Shown in pieces: positions 7,328-15,593 of a stretch of DNA of 31,892 bases (position 1 is its first letter; every line of letters starts with the position of its first letter). A model generated the notes under the pieces. It was not told where the DNA came from, searched no databases, and was given only the letters and a program-made list of their open reading frames with translations. The translations under genes were made by a program, and so were the position numbers. The DNA comes from CAYNYI01 sp964401455 (GTDB taxonomy: Bacteria; Fibrobacterota; OXYB2-FULL-49-7; CAYNYI01): positions 1 to 31,892 of the forward strand of contig CAYNYI010000020.1 of assembly GCA_964401455.1 (NCBI GenBank). The letters run 5' to 3'.

Positions 7328-7790
7328 ATGGAAGAGACAATGGAATCGGAGACCTGCGCTAAAGACATAACAGGAAATTCACTCCCGCTTAGAAAAATCC
7401 TAAAGACCGCCTCGAGGATATATCCTGCTAACTGCACAGTGTTGACAGAAAGGGAAGGAATAACCGGCAAAGAACTTATCGCAATACGCAAACATAAACT
7501 CAGCAAAAGGAAGCCGGGCCGGTTCATGGAGATAAACTGCGCTACACTATTTATTGACGAGATCGCAGAAACTTCTTCCGCCACTCGAGTCAAGCTGCTC
7601 CGCGCGCTGCAGGACGATAAAGTAAAAACGGCCGGAGTATCAGAAGTAATTATAGACCACAGAATCGATTTTTCATTCGTAATTGACGATACCATGGATT
7701 ACAGGACCGGCAAAAGAAATTTTTGAATTTGTGGAGGGAATTTTCCGGAAGCGGCGTAAAAAGCGGATATCAGTGGAAAAAGCGTACTAA
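7328..7790 (+). pseudogene. remnant of a sigma-54-dependent activator (AAA+ EBP)
   Basis: The reading frame 7328-7726 aligns by eye with the central AAA+ domain of NtrC-type activators: GNSLPLRKILKTASRIYP (usual 'GxSxxM...'), TVLTEREGITGKELIA (usual Walker A 'TGESGTGKELIA', here corrupted), MEINCATL, then directly FIDEIAETSSATRVKLLRAL (Walker B region 'LFLDEIGE'). The stretch that normally carries the GAFTGA loop, which contacts sigma-54, is missing between CATL and FIDE. After DHRIDFSFVIDD another jump occurs. In a different frame, ITGPAKEIFEFVEGIFRKR to ISVEKAY (ending 7790) resembles the 'GNVRELENxVE...I...DL' segment near the end of such domains. So at least two deletions and a frame change have removed function. 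No receiver or DNA-binding domain remains. Confidence 0.72.
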
Positions 7791-7821
7791 GACGTAAACA
7801 AAAATTCGGGATATAAAACTT

Positions 7822-8706
7822 ATGGTAGAACTACGAAGAGAAACCATCATCGAATCATTGAAAGTTCTGAGATCGAAGAACAGTCTCACGCATCTTAAGC
7901 CGATAATTCCTCTTTTATCACATAATGATCCGGAAATCCGCAAAGAGGCGCGGAACACTCTGACTGAGATAGTAAAAACCCGTCTTATTAATGATTTTAA
8001 TAATATGGATAAAGGCGTCAGGAAAGGTCTTACGAAATTTCTTACCAGCGTAAATCCTGACATACTTAAAACAATAAGATCTGAAATTTATTCGGCGGAT
8101 GTTGATAAAAGAATAAGGGCCGCCCAAATACTCAGTTTTATAAAAGAGCATAAAGAAGCCGAAAAAGTTTTGTCGGATTTAATGTCGGACAAAGATGCCA
8201 GAGTAAGGGCGACAGCTATAAAAAGCATGGCTGAACATACCGGGCGCTCCGGAATGGAAATCATATTATCGCTGCTCAACGATTATGACGAGAGAGTTAA
8301 GGCGAACACACTGGAGGCACTCGGAGCTATAAAGGGTCTTAATTTAAGCGCAGTCCTGCTTCGGCACAAAAACTCTAAAAGCGGTCGGATAAAAGCAAAC
8401 GTTCTTCTGGCGCTTTTCAATTCCGGTCATAAAAAAGTAAATAAAGAACTTGAACAAATGATGTCTTCGGGCGATTTAAACCTGATAAAAAGCGGCATGT
8501 ATTTTATAAGCAAGGCTGCCGGCAGAGAACCCAGATTTCTTGACTCACTCCTGATACCGGATTATTCACATTTTCCGGAAGCGAGAGAAAAGGCCATTGA
8601 GATACTGGTAAATCTTGGAACACCCGAAGCTGACAGCTATATAGGAGAAATACTCGGGAAAACCGGAATGACATACCCAAACGAAGCTGGAGGCGTAAAC
8701 AAATGA
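7822..8706 (+). CDS. HEAT-repeat protein
   Basis: A 294-residue, nearly all-helical protein made of tandem HEAT/PBS-lyase-type repeats. Repeat cores are visible as LLSHNDPEIRKEARNTL (about 32-48), LMSDKDARVRATAIKSM (about 119-135) and LLNDYDERVKANTLEALG (about 150-167), plus weaker copies up to residue 280. The conserved D-x-x-V/I-R/K-x-x-A pattern repeats. Such proteins are scaffolds for protein-protein contact; the partner is not known. No signal peptide, so probably cytoplasmic. The stop overlaps the rdgB start by 4 bases (ATGA), so the two are translationally coupled. The start has only a weak GGGAT upstream. Confidence 0.75.
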   Translation: MVELRRETIIESLKVLRSKNSLTHLKPIIPLLSHNDPEIRKEARNTLTEIVKTRLINDFNNMDKGVRKGLTKFLTSVNPDILKTIRSEIYSADVDKRIRAAQILSFIKEHKEAEKVLSDLMSDKDARVRATAIKSMAEHTGRSGMEIILSLLNDYDERVKANTLEALGAIKGLNLSAVLLRHKNSKSGRIKANVLLALFNSGHKKVNKELEQMMSSGDLNLIKSGMYFISKAAGREPRFLDSLLIPDYSHFPEAREKAIEILVNLGTPEADSYIGEILGKTGMTYPNEAGGVNK

Positions 8707-9293
8707 AATTATTAGCGGCGACACTAAATCAGGGCAAAATCCGGGAAATCCGGGAAATATTCGAAAACGATGAGGAAATAACCATAGTCACTCCGGAACT
8801 GTTCCCCGGGATGCCGGAAGTCGAAGAAACCGGGGGAACTTTCAAAGAGAACGCGCTTCTGAAAGCGAATGCGGCTGCTTCCTATACCGGCTTACCTGTA
8901 ATTTCAGACGACAGCGGACTTGAGGTATATGCTCTTGATATGCGCCCCGGTGTTTTTTCGGCGCGTTATGCCGGTAACAAAGCCGATGATGAGGAAAATG
9001 TGGCCAAACTCCTGAATGAAATGGACGGCAGGACAAATCGTAAAGCACGATTCAGATGTGTCATTGCCTATATAGACCCGGCCGGAGCCAATTTTACCGC
9101 TGAGGGCTCTTCCGAAGGGGTGATAGCTGAAAAACCGGCCGGGAAAAGAGGATTCGGCTATGATCCGATCTTTATACCGGATGGTGAAAAAAGAACTTTC
9201 GCTGAAATCGACCCGGCGGTAAAAAATATGATAAGCCATCGAAGCAGAGCATTAAAAGATTTCAGGGAAAAATTTCAGATGCTCGGAGAATAA
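8703..9293 (+). CDS. rdgB: non-canonical purine NTP pyrophosphatase (RdgB/HAM1)
   Basis: A 196-residue housecleaning enzyme that hydrolyses dITP, ITP and XTP to the monophosphate, keeping deaminated purines out of DNA and RNA. All family motifs are present: an N-terminal T-x-N-x-G-K form (TLNQGKIREI), FKENALLKA (about 47-55), VISDDSGLEV (about 65-74, with catalytic acidic residues), GFGYDPIFIP (about 149-158) and SHRSRAL near the C-terminus. Length matches E. coli RdgB. It is coupled to the HEAT gene by a 4-base overlap and followed after 23 bases by a flavodoxin gene. Confidence 0.95.
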   Translation: MKLLAATLNQGKIREIREIFENDEEITIVTPELFPGMPEVEETGGTFKENALLKANAAASYTGLPVISDDSGLEVYALDMRPGVFSARYAGNKADDEENVAKLLNEMDGRTNRKARFRCVIAYIDPAGANFTAEGSSEGVIAEKPAGKRGFGYDPIFIPDGEKRTFAEIDPAVKNMISHRSRALKDFREKFQMLGE

Positions 9294-9316
9294 AAAATCA
9301 TGCGGAGAAAACTAAA

Positions 9317-9814
9317 ATGAAAGCCCTTGTTGTTTTTGATTCTTTTTTCGGTAATACGGAAAAAGCCGCCGTGGAAATTGCACGCAATCTGGGTAGCCGC
9401 GAGGAAGTCACGGTTTCTAATATTAAAACCATCAAGCCTGAAGACATCTTATCTTATTCTCTTCTTATTGTCGGATCACCTACCAGAGCCTTCAGACCCT
9501 CACCTGGTATGTCTGTTTTTTTAAAATCTATTAAGCCGGGTAGCCTCGAGGGGATGCGAACTGCGGCTTTTGATACACGCATCCATGAAAATGAGACCGG
9601 CTCACGGTTTATAACTTTGATGATGAAACTTTTCGGCTATGCAGCCCTCCCCATACACAAGAGCCTTATAAAAAAAGGCGGCATTGAAGTCTCTGAACCG
9701 GCGGGCTTTTTTGTCAATGATACAAAAGGCCCCTTAAAAAAAGGGGAAAACGAGAGGGCTGCCGAATGGGCAAGATCGATCAGAAAAGTAGTTCTTTCAG
9801 AAGAAGAACCTTAG
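9317..9814 (+). CDS. flavodoxin-like FMN protein
   Basis: A 165-residue flavodoxin-fold protein. The FMN phosphate-binding loop is at residues 8-14 (DSFFGNTEK, compare the family pattern T/S-x-T/S-G-N-T), and LLIVGSPTRAF (about 51-61) supplies the second flavin loop. It would carry electrons or bind FMN in the cytoplasm, but the C-terminal half (GYAALPIHKSLIKKGG) resembles the small 'flavodoxin family protein' group rather than classical flavodoxins with known partners. GGAG precedes the ATG. It is the last gene of the HEAT-rdgB group and overlaps the convergent beta-barrel gene by 18 bases. Confidence 0.85.
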   Translation: MKALVVFDSFFGNTEKAAVEIARNLGSREEVTVSNIKTIKPEDILSYSLLIVGSPTRAFRPSPGMSVFLKSIKPGSLEGMRTAAFDTRIHENETGSRFITLMMKLFGYAALPIHKSLIKKGGIEVSEPAGFFVNDTKGPLKKGENERAAEWARSIRKVVLSEEEP

Positions 9815-10234
9815 TCCGCCGAAAACATTGGTGTCAAAACCCATTCCGTCTGAAAGCCCCATAGTCGGAACTATTTCCAGAAAGAAATCAAACGGCATAC
9901 GTGTCATAATATAATTAAGTCCGACCGGAATTCTGAGTCCGACCGAAGAGTTATCTGCCAGGAAGACCGATGATCCCAGGCCGAGATACACAGGCAGGCG
10001 CCATGCTCTGCCTGAGGCGATAGAAAAATGCATAAGATAATCGGCATGAAGATAAAGCCCGCCGTCGTTCCAGGACAATGCGGCATCGGCCGCCAGTTTA
10101 GATGAATTCCAGTATTTAAAACTCAGTCCGGTGCGGTCTCCGAGAATAACTCCTATCCCTCTCGGTCGGGAAACGCGGGCCGAAGAAATCCCCATAAGAC
10201 ATAGTATGGCAACAGTAAATAAAAATTTTTTCAT
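9797..10234 (-). CDS. small outer-membrane beta-barrel protein (BAPKO_0422/DUF3996-like)
   Basis: A 145-residue exported protein: signal peptide KKFLFTVAILCLMGISSA, then short strands. GIGVILGDRTGLSFKYW, LHADYLMHF, LPVYLGLGSSVFLA, GLRIPVGLNYIM and FFLEIVPTMGL follow the order I know from the BAPKO_0422-type barrel proteins, ending FGGLRFFF with a terminal Phe. Probably an eight-stranded barrel of unknown function in the outer membrane. A GGAG ribosome binding site lies just before the ATG and a candidate promoter sits upstream (10280-10308), so it may be expressed apart from leuS. The 3' end overlaps the flavodoxin gene tail to tail by 18 bases. Confidence 0.7.
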   Translation of the reverse strand: MKKFLFTVAILCLMGISSARVSRPRGIGVILGDRTGLSFKYWNSSKLAADAALSWNDGGLYLHADYLMHFSIASGRAWRLPVYLGLGSSVFLADNSSVGLRIPVGLNYIMTRMPFDFFLEIVPTMGLSDGMGFDTNVFGGLRFFF

Positions 10235-10279
10235 GTTTTCTCCATTAATAAATAACCGGTAATAATTCCCAACAGGTAG

Positions 10280-10308
10280 AAAATATCAGTTTAATGTTCC
10301 TGTTTCAA
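10280..10308 (-). promoter_or_regulatory. candidate promoter for the small beta-barrel gene
   Basis: On the minus strand TTGAAA (10308-10303) and TATTTT (10285-10280) are separated by 17 bases, between the leuS stop and the barrel gene. The same two hexamers at the same spacing occur at 7279-7307. Confidence 0.4.
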
Positions 10309-10334
10309 GTTATTTCTGCGTCTTTCCCGGAATA

Positions 10335-12764
10335 TTATGCTTTTACAACTATATTAACGAGCTTACCGGGCACAGCTATTTTTTTAACTACCTCTTTGCC
10401 TTTTGTATACTCCTTTACGGTATTATCGAGAAGAGCGGCTTTTATCATCTCTTCTTTTTCTATACCGGAAGGCATCAGGAGTCTACTCCTGACCTTACCG
10501 TTAACCTGAACCACGATAGTTATCTTTTCCTCTGCAAGCAGATCATCATTCCATTTTGGCCAGGAAGCACCGGCGACAGAATTCTTTTCTCCCGACTCTT
10601 TCCACAATTCCTCGCAGATATGAGGAGCGAAAGGGGAAAGCACAAGAAGAAGGGTCCGCAGAGCTTCCTTATACTGGATTTTTTCTTTATAAAGTTCATT
10701 AACAAATATCATCATCGCGCTAATTGCAGTATTAAATCGGAAATTTTCGATATCCTCAGTAACCTTTTTCACCATCCGGCTCATGCCTTTTCTCACATTT
10801 TCAGGTGGAGTCTTTTCTGAACGCTCAAATTCCGAGAAAAGTCTCCAAACGCGTTCAAGAAATTTCCGGATCCCTCCGATAGCATTCGTATTCCAAGGCT
10901 TTGAAACCTCCAGTGGTCCCATGAACATTTCGTACATACGCAATGTATCGGCACCGTGCTCTTCTATGACATCATCCGGGTTAACTACATTGCCAAGAGA
11001 CTTGGACATCTTTTGCCCGTCTTCCCCATAAATCATACCCTGATTTACAAGCCTTAAAAAGGGCTCTTTATAAGAAAGTACACCCTCATCAAATAAAAAT
11101 TTATGCCAAAAACGTGCATACAATAAATGAAGCACAGCATGCTCGGCTCCGCCGATATACAAATCAACAGGGCCCCAGTAATTAATCTTTTCCTGCCCCG
11201 CCAAAGCCTTATCATTACGGGGATCCAGATAGCGCAGATAGTACCAGCTCGAGCCGGCCCACTGAGGCATTGTATTTGTTTCTCTTCTCGCGGGAGCTTT
11301 ACACTGCGGGCATTCTGTCCTGACCCAATCCTCTATTGCCGCAAGAGGAGACTCACCGGTGCCGGAAGGCTCATATTTTTCCACCTCCGGGAGCCTGAGC
11401 GGAAGTTCTTTTTCGGGAACCGGCACCGTACCGCATTTCTCACAATGAACCAGCGGGATGGGCTCCCCCCAATAACGTTGCCTCGAAAAAACCCAGTCTC
11501 TGAGTTTATAGTTGACGGCCATTCGCCCCTTTTTGGCCTTTTCCAGATCGGTTGTTACCTTTTTTTTGAACTCTGCCGTGGAAAGTCCGTTATAAGCTCC
11601 GGAGTTAACTGCCTTTCCGGTTCCTGTATAAGCCGCTCCTTCAGTATCGGTTTCACCGTTTTCCGGGTCAACGACTTTTATAACCGGAATACCGAATTTT
11701 ACGGCGAATTCATAGTCACGTTCATCATGTGCAGGGACTGCCATTATAGCGCCGGTTCCGTAACTGATAAGTACATAATCCGAAATCCAAATAGGAATTT
11801 TTTCATTATTCACCGGATTCACCGCATAGCTTCCGGTGAAAACACCGGATTTTTCCCTGGCCAGTTCTGTTCTTTCGAGGTCGCTTTTAGCCGCGGCACT
11901 TTCTATATACGACTCCACTTCTTTTCTTTTGTCCTCTGTGGTTATTTTTCTTACCAGAGGGTGTTCGGGAGCCAGAACCATATAAGTCGCACCGAACAGC
12001 GTGTCCGGCCTTGTTGTAAAAACCGTAACTTTTTCACCGGTGGAAGCTTCCTCAAAATCTACTTCAGCGCCTTCTGATCTCCCTATCCAGTTCCGCTGCA
12101 TGCTTTTAATCGAGAGAGACCAATCAACCTGATCAAGATCGGCAAGCAGGCGGTCAGCGTATGCAGTGATTTTAAGCATCCACTGCGGTATTGCTTTTTT
12201 GACAACCTGTTCCCCGCATCTGTCGCACCTGCCGTCTTTAACCTCTTCATTAGCAAGTCCGGTTTTACAGCTTCCGCACCAGTTTATCGGAACATTGCTC
12301 AAATAAGCAAGACCTTTTTTAAACAGTTTTATGAAGATCCACTGGGTCCATTTGTAATATTCAGGATCAATTGTCGCGATTTCCCGTGTCCAGTCATAAC
12401 CGAATCCTATTGATTTGATCTGCCTTCGGAAAGTAGTAATATTTTCTTCGGTAGTTTTTCGGGGGTGTGTTCCTGTTTTAATCGCGTAATTCTCTGCAGG
12501 AAGCCCGAATGCATCCCAACCCATTGGATGAAGCACATTAAAGCCATTCATTTTTTTGTATCGGCCTAAAATATCACTCGCAGTATAACCTTCCGGATGG
12601 CCCACATGAAGCCCGGCTCCTGAAGGATACGGAAACATATCCAGTATATAATATCTTTTGTCGGGAGAAAAAGAAGGATCTTCCTTTACAGTAAAGGTGC
12701 CGTTCTTTTCCCAGTAATTCTGCCACTTTGTTTCAATATCCTTGTGGTTATATCTGTTTTTCAT
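10335..12764 (-). CDS. leuS: leucyl-tRNA synthetase
   Basis: A class I aminoacyl-tRNA synthetase that charges tRNA-Leu. The HIGH motif is GLHVGHPEGY (about residues 50-60) and the KMSKS loop is QKMSKSLGNVV (about 575-585). The CP1 editing domain shows TTRPDTLFGATY and GTGAIMAVPAHDERD, the latter with the editing-site Asp. A zinc-binding module WCGSC...CDRC (about 160-185) and a second cysteine pair VHCEKCG are visible. The anticodon-binding region (APHICEELW) and C-terminal domain are complete, and the length (809 residues) fits bacterial LeuRS. I take ATG 12764: GGGAG lies 5-6 bases upstream, whereas the GTG at 12770 overlaps that site. It follows the PorV-like gene closely. Confidence 0.98.
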   Translation of the reverse strand: MKNRYNHKDIETKWQNYWEKNGTFTVKEDPSFSPDKRYYILDMFPYPSGAGLHVGHPEGYTASDILGRYKKMNGFNVLHPMGWDAFGLPAENYAIKTGTHPRKTTEENITTFRRQIKSIGFGYDWTREIATIDPEYYKWTQWIFIKLFKKGLAYLSNVPINWCGSCKTGLANEEVKDGRCDRCGEQVVKKAIPQWMLKITAYADRLLADLDQVDWSLSIKSMQRNWIGRSEGAEVDFEEASTGEKVTVFTTRPDTLFGATYMVLAPEHPLVRKITTEDKRKEVESYIESAAAKSDLERTELAREKSGVFTGSYAVNPVNNEKIPIWISDYVLISYGTGAIMAVPAHDERDYEFAVKFGIPVIKVVDPENGETDTEGAAYTGTGKAVNSGAYNGLSTAEFKKKVTTDLEKAKKGRMAVNYKLRDWVFSRQRYWGEPIPLVHCEKCGTVPVPEKELPLRLPEVEKYEPSGTGESPLAAIEDWVRTECPQCKAPARRETNTMPQWAGSSWYYLRYLDPRNDKALAGQEKINYWGPVDLYIGGAEHAVLHLLYARFWHKFLFDEGVLSYKEPFLRLVNQGMIYGEDGQKMSKSLGNVVNPDDVIEEHGADTLRMYEMFMGPLEVSKPWNTNAIGGIRKFLERVWRLFSEFERSEKTPPENVRKGMSRMVKKVTEDIENFRFNTAISAMMIFVNELYKEKIQYKEALRTLLLVLSPFAPHICEELWKESGEKNSVAGASWPKWNDDLLAEEKITIVVQVNGKVRSRLLMPSGIEKEEMIKAALLDNTVKEYTKGKEVVKKIAVPGKLVNIVVKA

Positions 12765-12782
12765 TTTCACTCCCGTAAAGTC

Positions 12783-13757
12783 TCAATCCCATTTATAGGT
12801 AAAAGAAAAAGAATGAGTAAGCCCTGCCCCAATCGGGTCAGTAGTTATCGAATAATCAATAGAATTAAAGCCGTAGTCCTCAAGAAGACCCAAAAAACCC
12901 GCTCCAATAGAGTATTCTGAAGCACCCGCCCTTCCAATTCGAAAAGCAAACTGCCGGGAAGGATGCAGCCATTCAGCTCCGGCCTTGAGCCGTAATTCAG
13001 GTATCTTTTCTTTTATACTGTTTACAAAAAACGCTGAAAGGTCGGAAACCGCGGTAAGCTCTCCGAAAGGCATCTCTATTTTACTCATGCATACTCCGGC
13101 TCTTATTTCCTGTGGTACTTTATCCACGGTCTTCTCTTTCCAACCCTCACCGACTTCAATATTCCACTCATAAGTAAGATTAATATTTTTCAGGACGGCT
13201 CCCGCAGTTATCCTTTCATTTACGGCGTGAAATATTCCCGCGTCAAACGCTCCGACCGTATACAGTTCAACATCCAGAAGCTTGGTATAAAAAACAGAGG
13301 CATTGACTCCCGCCGAGGTCCTCCTGGAAATTCTGAGAGAAAAATCAGCGTTAATATTATGAGATGCGAATGAAGCATTCTGTTCATAAACATTCTCATC
13401 TAGATCTCTGAGAGTAATATTTCCGTCTCCGTGGTAAATGTAGCCGAGGGAAACGCCGGCCCTCGGAGGCAACGGTGTAAGAAATGATATATAAGCGGAC
13501 CTTCTGTCCATAGACATAAGTCTGTAACCGGTGGTCAGGCTCCTGGTTTTCACAAGCGCGGCCGCTCCGGGATTCCACAGAGACGGGACCATACCGGGCC
13601 TCATCAATGCGGCCGTTGCCGCTCCCATCGACTCGGCAATCGGTGAAACGGTCATGCGTGTAACCGCGCCTGGACTGCCTCCAAGAAGATCACCTCCGGC
13701 TACGCGGACCGCAGACATAGAAATAAGCAGAATCAGAAAAAACCCTTTTAAAAACAT
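12783..13757 (-). CDS. PorV/PorQ-family outer-membrane protein
   Basis: A 324-residue exported barrel protein of the FadL-like PorV/PorQ (UPF0164) group. After a signal peptide (FLKGFFLILLISMSAVRVAGG) comes the family opening: an early Gly/Ala-rich plug with MGAATAALMRPGMVPSLWNP (the usual 'GGA...A...d...yyNPAgla'), then many strands with aromatic ends and a final SFSFTYKWD. In Bacteroidota PorV is an outer-membrane shuttle of the type IX secretion system; many PorV/PorQ relatives elsewhere have no known job. The directly upstream gene encodes a secreted protein with a FlgD/T9SS-like C-terminal domain (stop two bases before this start), which supports a secretion-linked role. AAGAGG is the binding site. 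Confidence 0.8.
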   Translation of the reverse strand: MFLKGFFLILLISMSAVRVAGGDLLGGSPGAVTRMTVSPIAESMGAATAALMRPGMVPSLWNPGAAALVKTRSLTTGYRLMSMDRRSAYISFLTPLPPRAGVSLGYIYHGDGNITLRDLDENVYEQNASFASHNINADFSLRISRRTSAGVNASVFYTKLLDVELYTVGAFDAGIFHAVNERITAGAVLKNINLTYEWNIEVGEGWKEKTVDKVPQEIRAGVCMSKIEMPFGELTAVSDLSAFFVNSIKEKIPELRLKAGAEWLHPSRQFAFRIGRAGASEYSIGAGFLGLLEDYGFNSIDYSITTDPIGAGLTHSFSFTYKWD

Positions 13758-13759
13758 GA

Positions 13760-15577
13760 TTACCTCTTAAGGATTATCTTTCCGAAGTCTTTATCGCCTT
13801 TATCGGTTTCGATCCGGTAATAATAGACCCCGACCGCAGCGCGGCGTCCGTCATCATCGAGGCCGTCCCAGACATCGACGTTTTCCTTTTCGCTCCGGCG
13901 CGCGGCGAACCTTTTTTCGTTATCAATTATTCTTCTGACACGCTCCCCCGCGAAATTGTAAATTGTGATTGTAACCCCGGCATCTTTCTGGAGACTGTAA
14001 GCAAAGCGAACAAAACCGGTATTGACTTCCTTATCGAGAATTGTAGGATAAACATATGTCTCACGCAGCGAGCCCGCCTTCAATTCACGCTTAAAACGGT
14101 AATTAGACCATTTACCCTCTCTTCCTTCCGTTACATACAGCCCATCATCGGTACCGGCAAAAAGAAGGAATCCACTTCCGTAATCCCAGACTTTAACCGA
14201 ATAAATATTAGCGGTATACATGTTATCCCGGGGAATTCCCCTCAGAATATATTTTTTAACAGTGTCGGCGGCAGTATCATATACAGGATAATACATATAT
14301 ATGCCTTCGCCTAAAGTTGCCAAAAAAACAGTATCCCCTAAAAAATCCATATCATAGATATCAGATGAAATATTGTCGCTGAGACTGTTCATTCGCCTGA
14401 ATGTCCTACTGGAATCCGTCGAAAGCACAACAGCACCCGTCTGGACAGTTTTTATCAATGTGTCACTTTCTTCGGCTGCCCGGACTATACCCCATAGATT
14501 CTGCCTATCCTGGCCGCCGGGCGTAGTATAGTTCTGAAATTTAATATCGGACCAGTTGTCGCCGGTAAGGCCCTCTCCCGAGGCAGGTTTAAAACCGCTG
14601 TTCGCAAAAAAATCCCCCAGCGAAGAGTCTCTGCGGTCTGCGGATGGGCCGGAAGCCATTATTGTTCGCCAGTGACCGCCGCCGTCCGGGGTATATTTAA
14701 GTCCTGCATATGTTCCCGCGTATAGTATGCTCATGCCGACGCCAGTCGTTACGGCCTCTATTTCTCTTGGAAAATGATGAAGCCCGGGGTTAGGCATACC
14801 CTCCGGATCAAAAGACAAAGGCGAGAATTCAGATACCCTGAAAGTCTCTTCCACAGGCAGATCGTTAAAAAGCTCAACACGGTTCTCGAAAAGACTGTCC
14901 ACCAGAACTGAAACCGAATCATCCGAAATTGATGTATCAAGGTAAACAGAAGTCAAAACAGAATCGAAAGACTCCGCCGCTTCAAGAGTATCGGAACCGT
15001 ATGATTTAAAAAGACTGTTATTCATTATCATTACACGCCAGTTCTCACCCGCGCTTATATTCTTTCTCAAAACAGAGCCGTAAAGACAGGCAGAGTAAAA
15101 AAGTGTGTCGCCTCCACTAACTGCGGCTGTTATATCCGTGGGGACTTTTAATATATCATACCCGTCTCTCCAGGTTCCCGGTCCGTCAACAACCCATTTA
15201 CGGCTTTCGGGGTCGAAAAGATAAATTTTACCGCCGGAGAATTCGCTTGTCTCGATCCCTTCCTTGACATAATAACCCTGAGCATAGGTCCTTCCAAAAC
15301 CACTGTATACAGAAGAAATCCAGTTAATATCGGAAAAGTGATCAGAAATAAAAAAATTATCCCATTTAATACCCTCCTTCTTCCCGGCCTCCAGAACAGT
15401 CGCGCTGACTCCGCCTGAACTCGTAATCCATAATGTATCAGCGTTTAAATGCATGCGCCACACAATGTTTCCGGAAAGATAATCAGCGGCGCTGCCTCCG
15501 GCCAAAGAAAACGGAGATAAAGGCACGGCTTTAACCACACTTGCTAAAGCAAAAAAAATTATAAACAGTTTCTTCAT
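13760..15577 (-). CDS. secreted propeller-like protein with FlgD/T9SS-like C-terminal domain
   Basis: A 605-residue secreted protein. A signal peptide (KKLFIIFFALASVVKAVP) begins at the ATG 15577; the longer open frame up to 15727 overlaps lolA and adds residues with no sense as a leader. The middle contains blade-like repeats reminiscent of YCF48/Asp-box propellers: YAGTYAGLKYTPDGGGHWR, VVLSTDSSRTFRRM and LFAGTDDGLYVTEG. The last 90 residues form a FlgD-type Ig-like domain: VTITIYNFAGERVRRI, WDGLDDDGRRAAVGVYYYRI and GKIILKR. In FCB bacteria this kind of end often marks type IX secretion cargo. The gene lies 16 bases after lolA and two bases before the PorV-like gene. The ligand or activity of the propeller part is unknown. 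Confidence 0.7.
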   Translation of the reverse strand: MKKLFIIFFALASVVKAVPLSPFSLAGGSAADYLSGNIVWRMHLNADTLWITSSGGVSATVLEAGKKEGIKWDNFFISDHFSDINWISSVYSGFGRTYAQGYYVKEGIETSEFSGGKIYLFDPESRKWVVDGPGTWRDGYDILKVPTDITAAVSGGDTLFYSACLYGSVLRKNISAGENWRVMIMNNSLFKSYGSDTLEAAESFDSVLTSVYLDTSISDDSVSVLVDSLFENRVELFNDLPVEETFRVSEFSPLSFDPEGMPNPGLHHFPREIEAVTTGVGMSILYAGTYAGLKYTPDGGGHWRTIMASGPSADRRDSSLGDFFANSGFKPASGEGLTGDNWSDIKFQNYTTPGGQDRQNLWGIVRAAEESDTLIKTVQTGAVVLSTDSSRTFRRMNSLSDNISSDIYDMDFLGDTVFLATLGEGIYMYYPVYDTAADTVKKYILRGIPRDNMYTANIYSVKVWDYGSGFLLFAGTDDGLYVTEGREGKWSNYRFKRELKAGSLRETYVYPTILDKEVNTGFVRFAYSLQKDAGVTITIYNFAGERVRRIIDNEKRFAARRSEKENVDVWDGLDDDGRRAAVGVYYYRIETDKGDKDFGKIILKR

Positions 15578-15593
15578 AATAATAAACGACAGG

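Noticed and set aside
7822..8706. CRISPR- or repeat-array-like periodicity in the HEAT gene
   Set aside because: The periodicity is at the protein level only; the DNA copies are not identical.
9731..9747. CCCC-TTAAAAAAA-GGGG hairpin as a terminator
   Set aside because: Short, lies inside the flavodoxin coding sequence and has no T-tract after it.
11127..12077. 316-codon open frame on the plus strand
   Set aside because: It lies wholly antisense to leuS, which has every synthetase motif; its translation is rich in Phe, Arg and Cys and matches no family I know.
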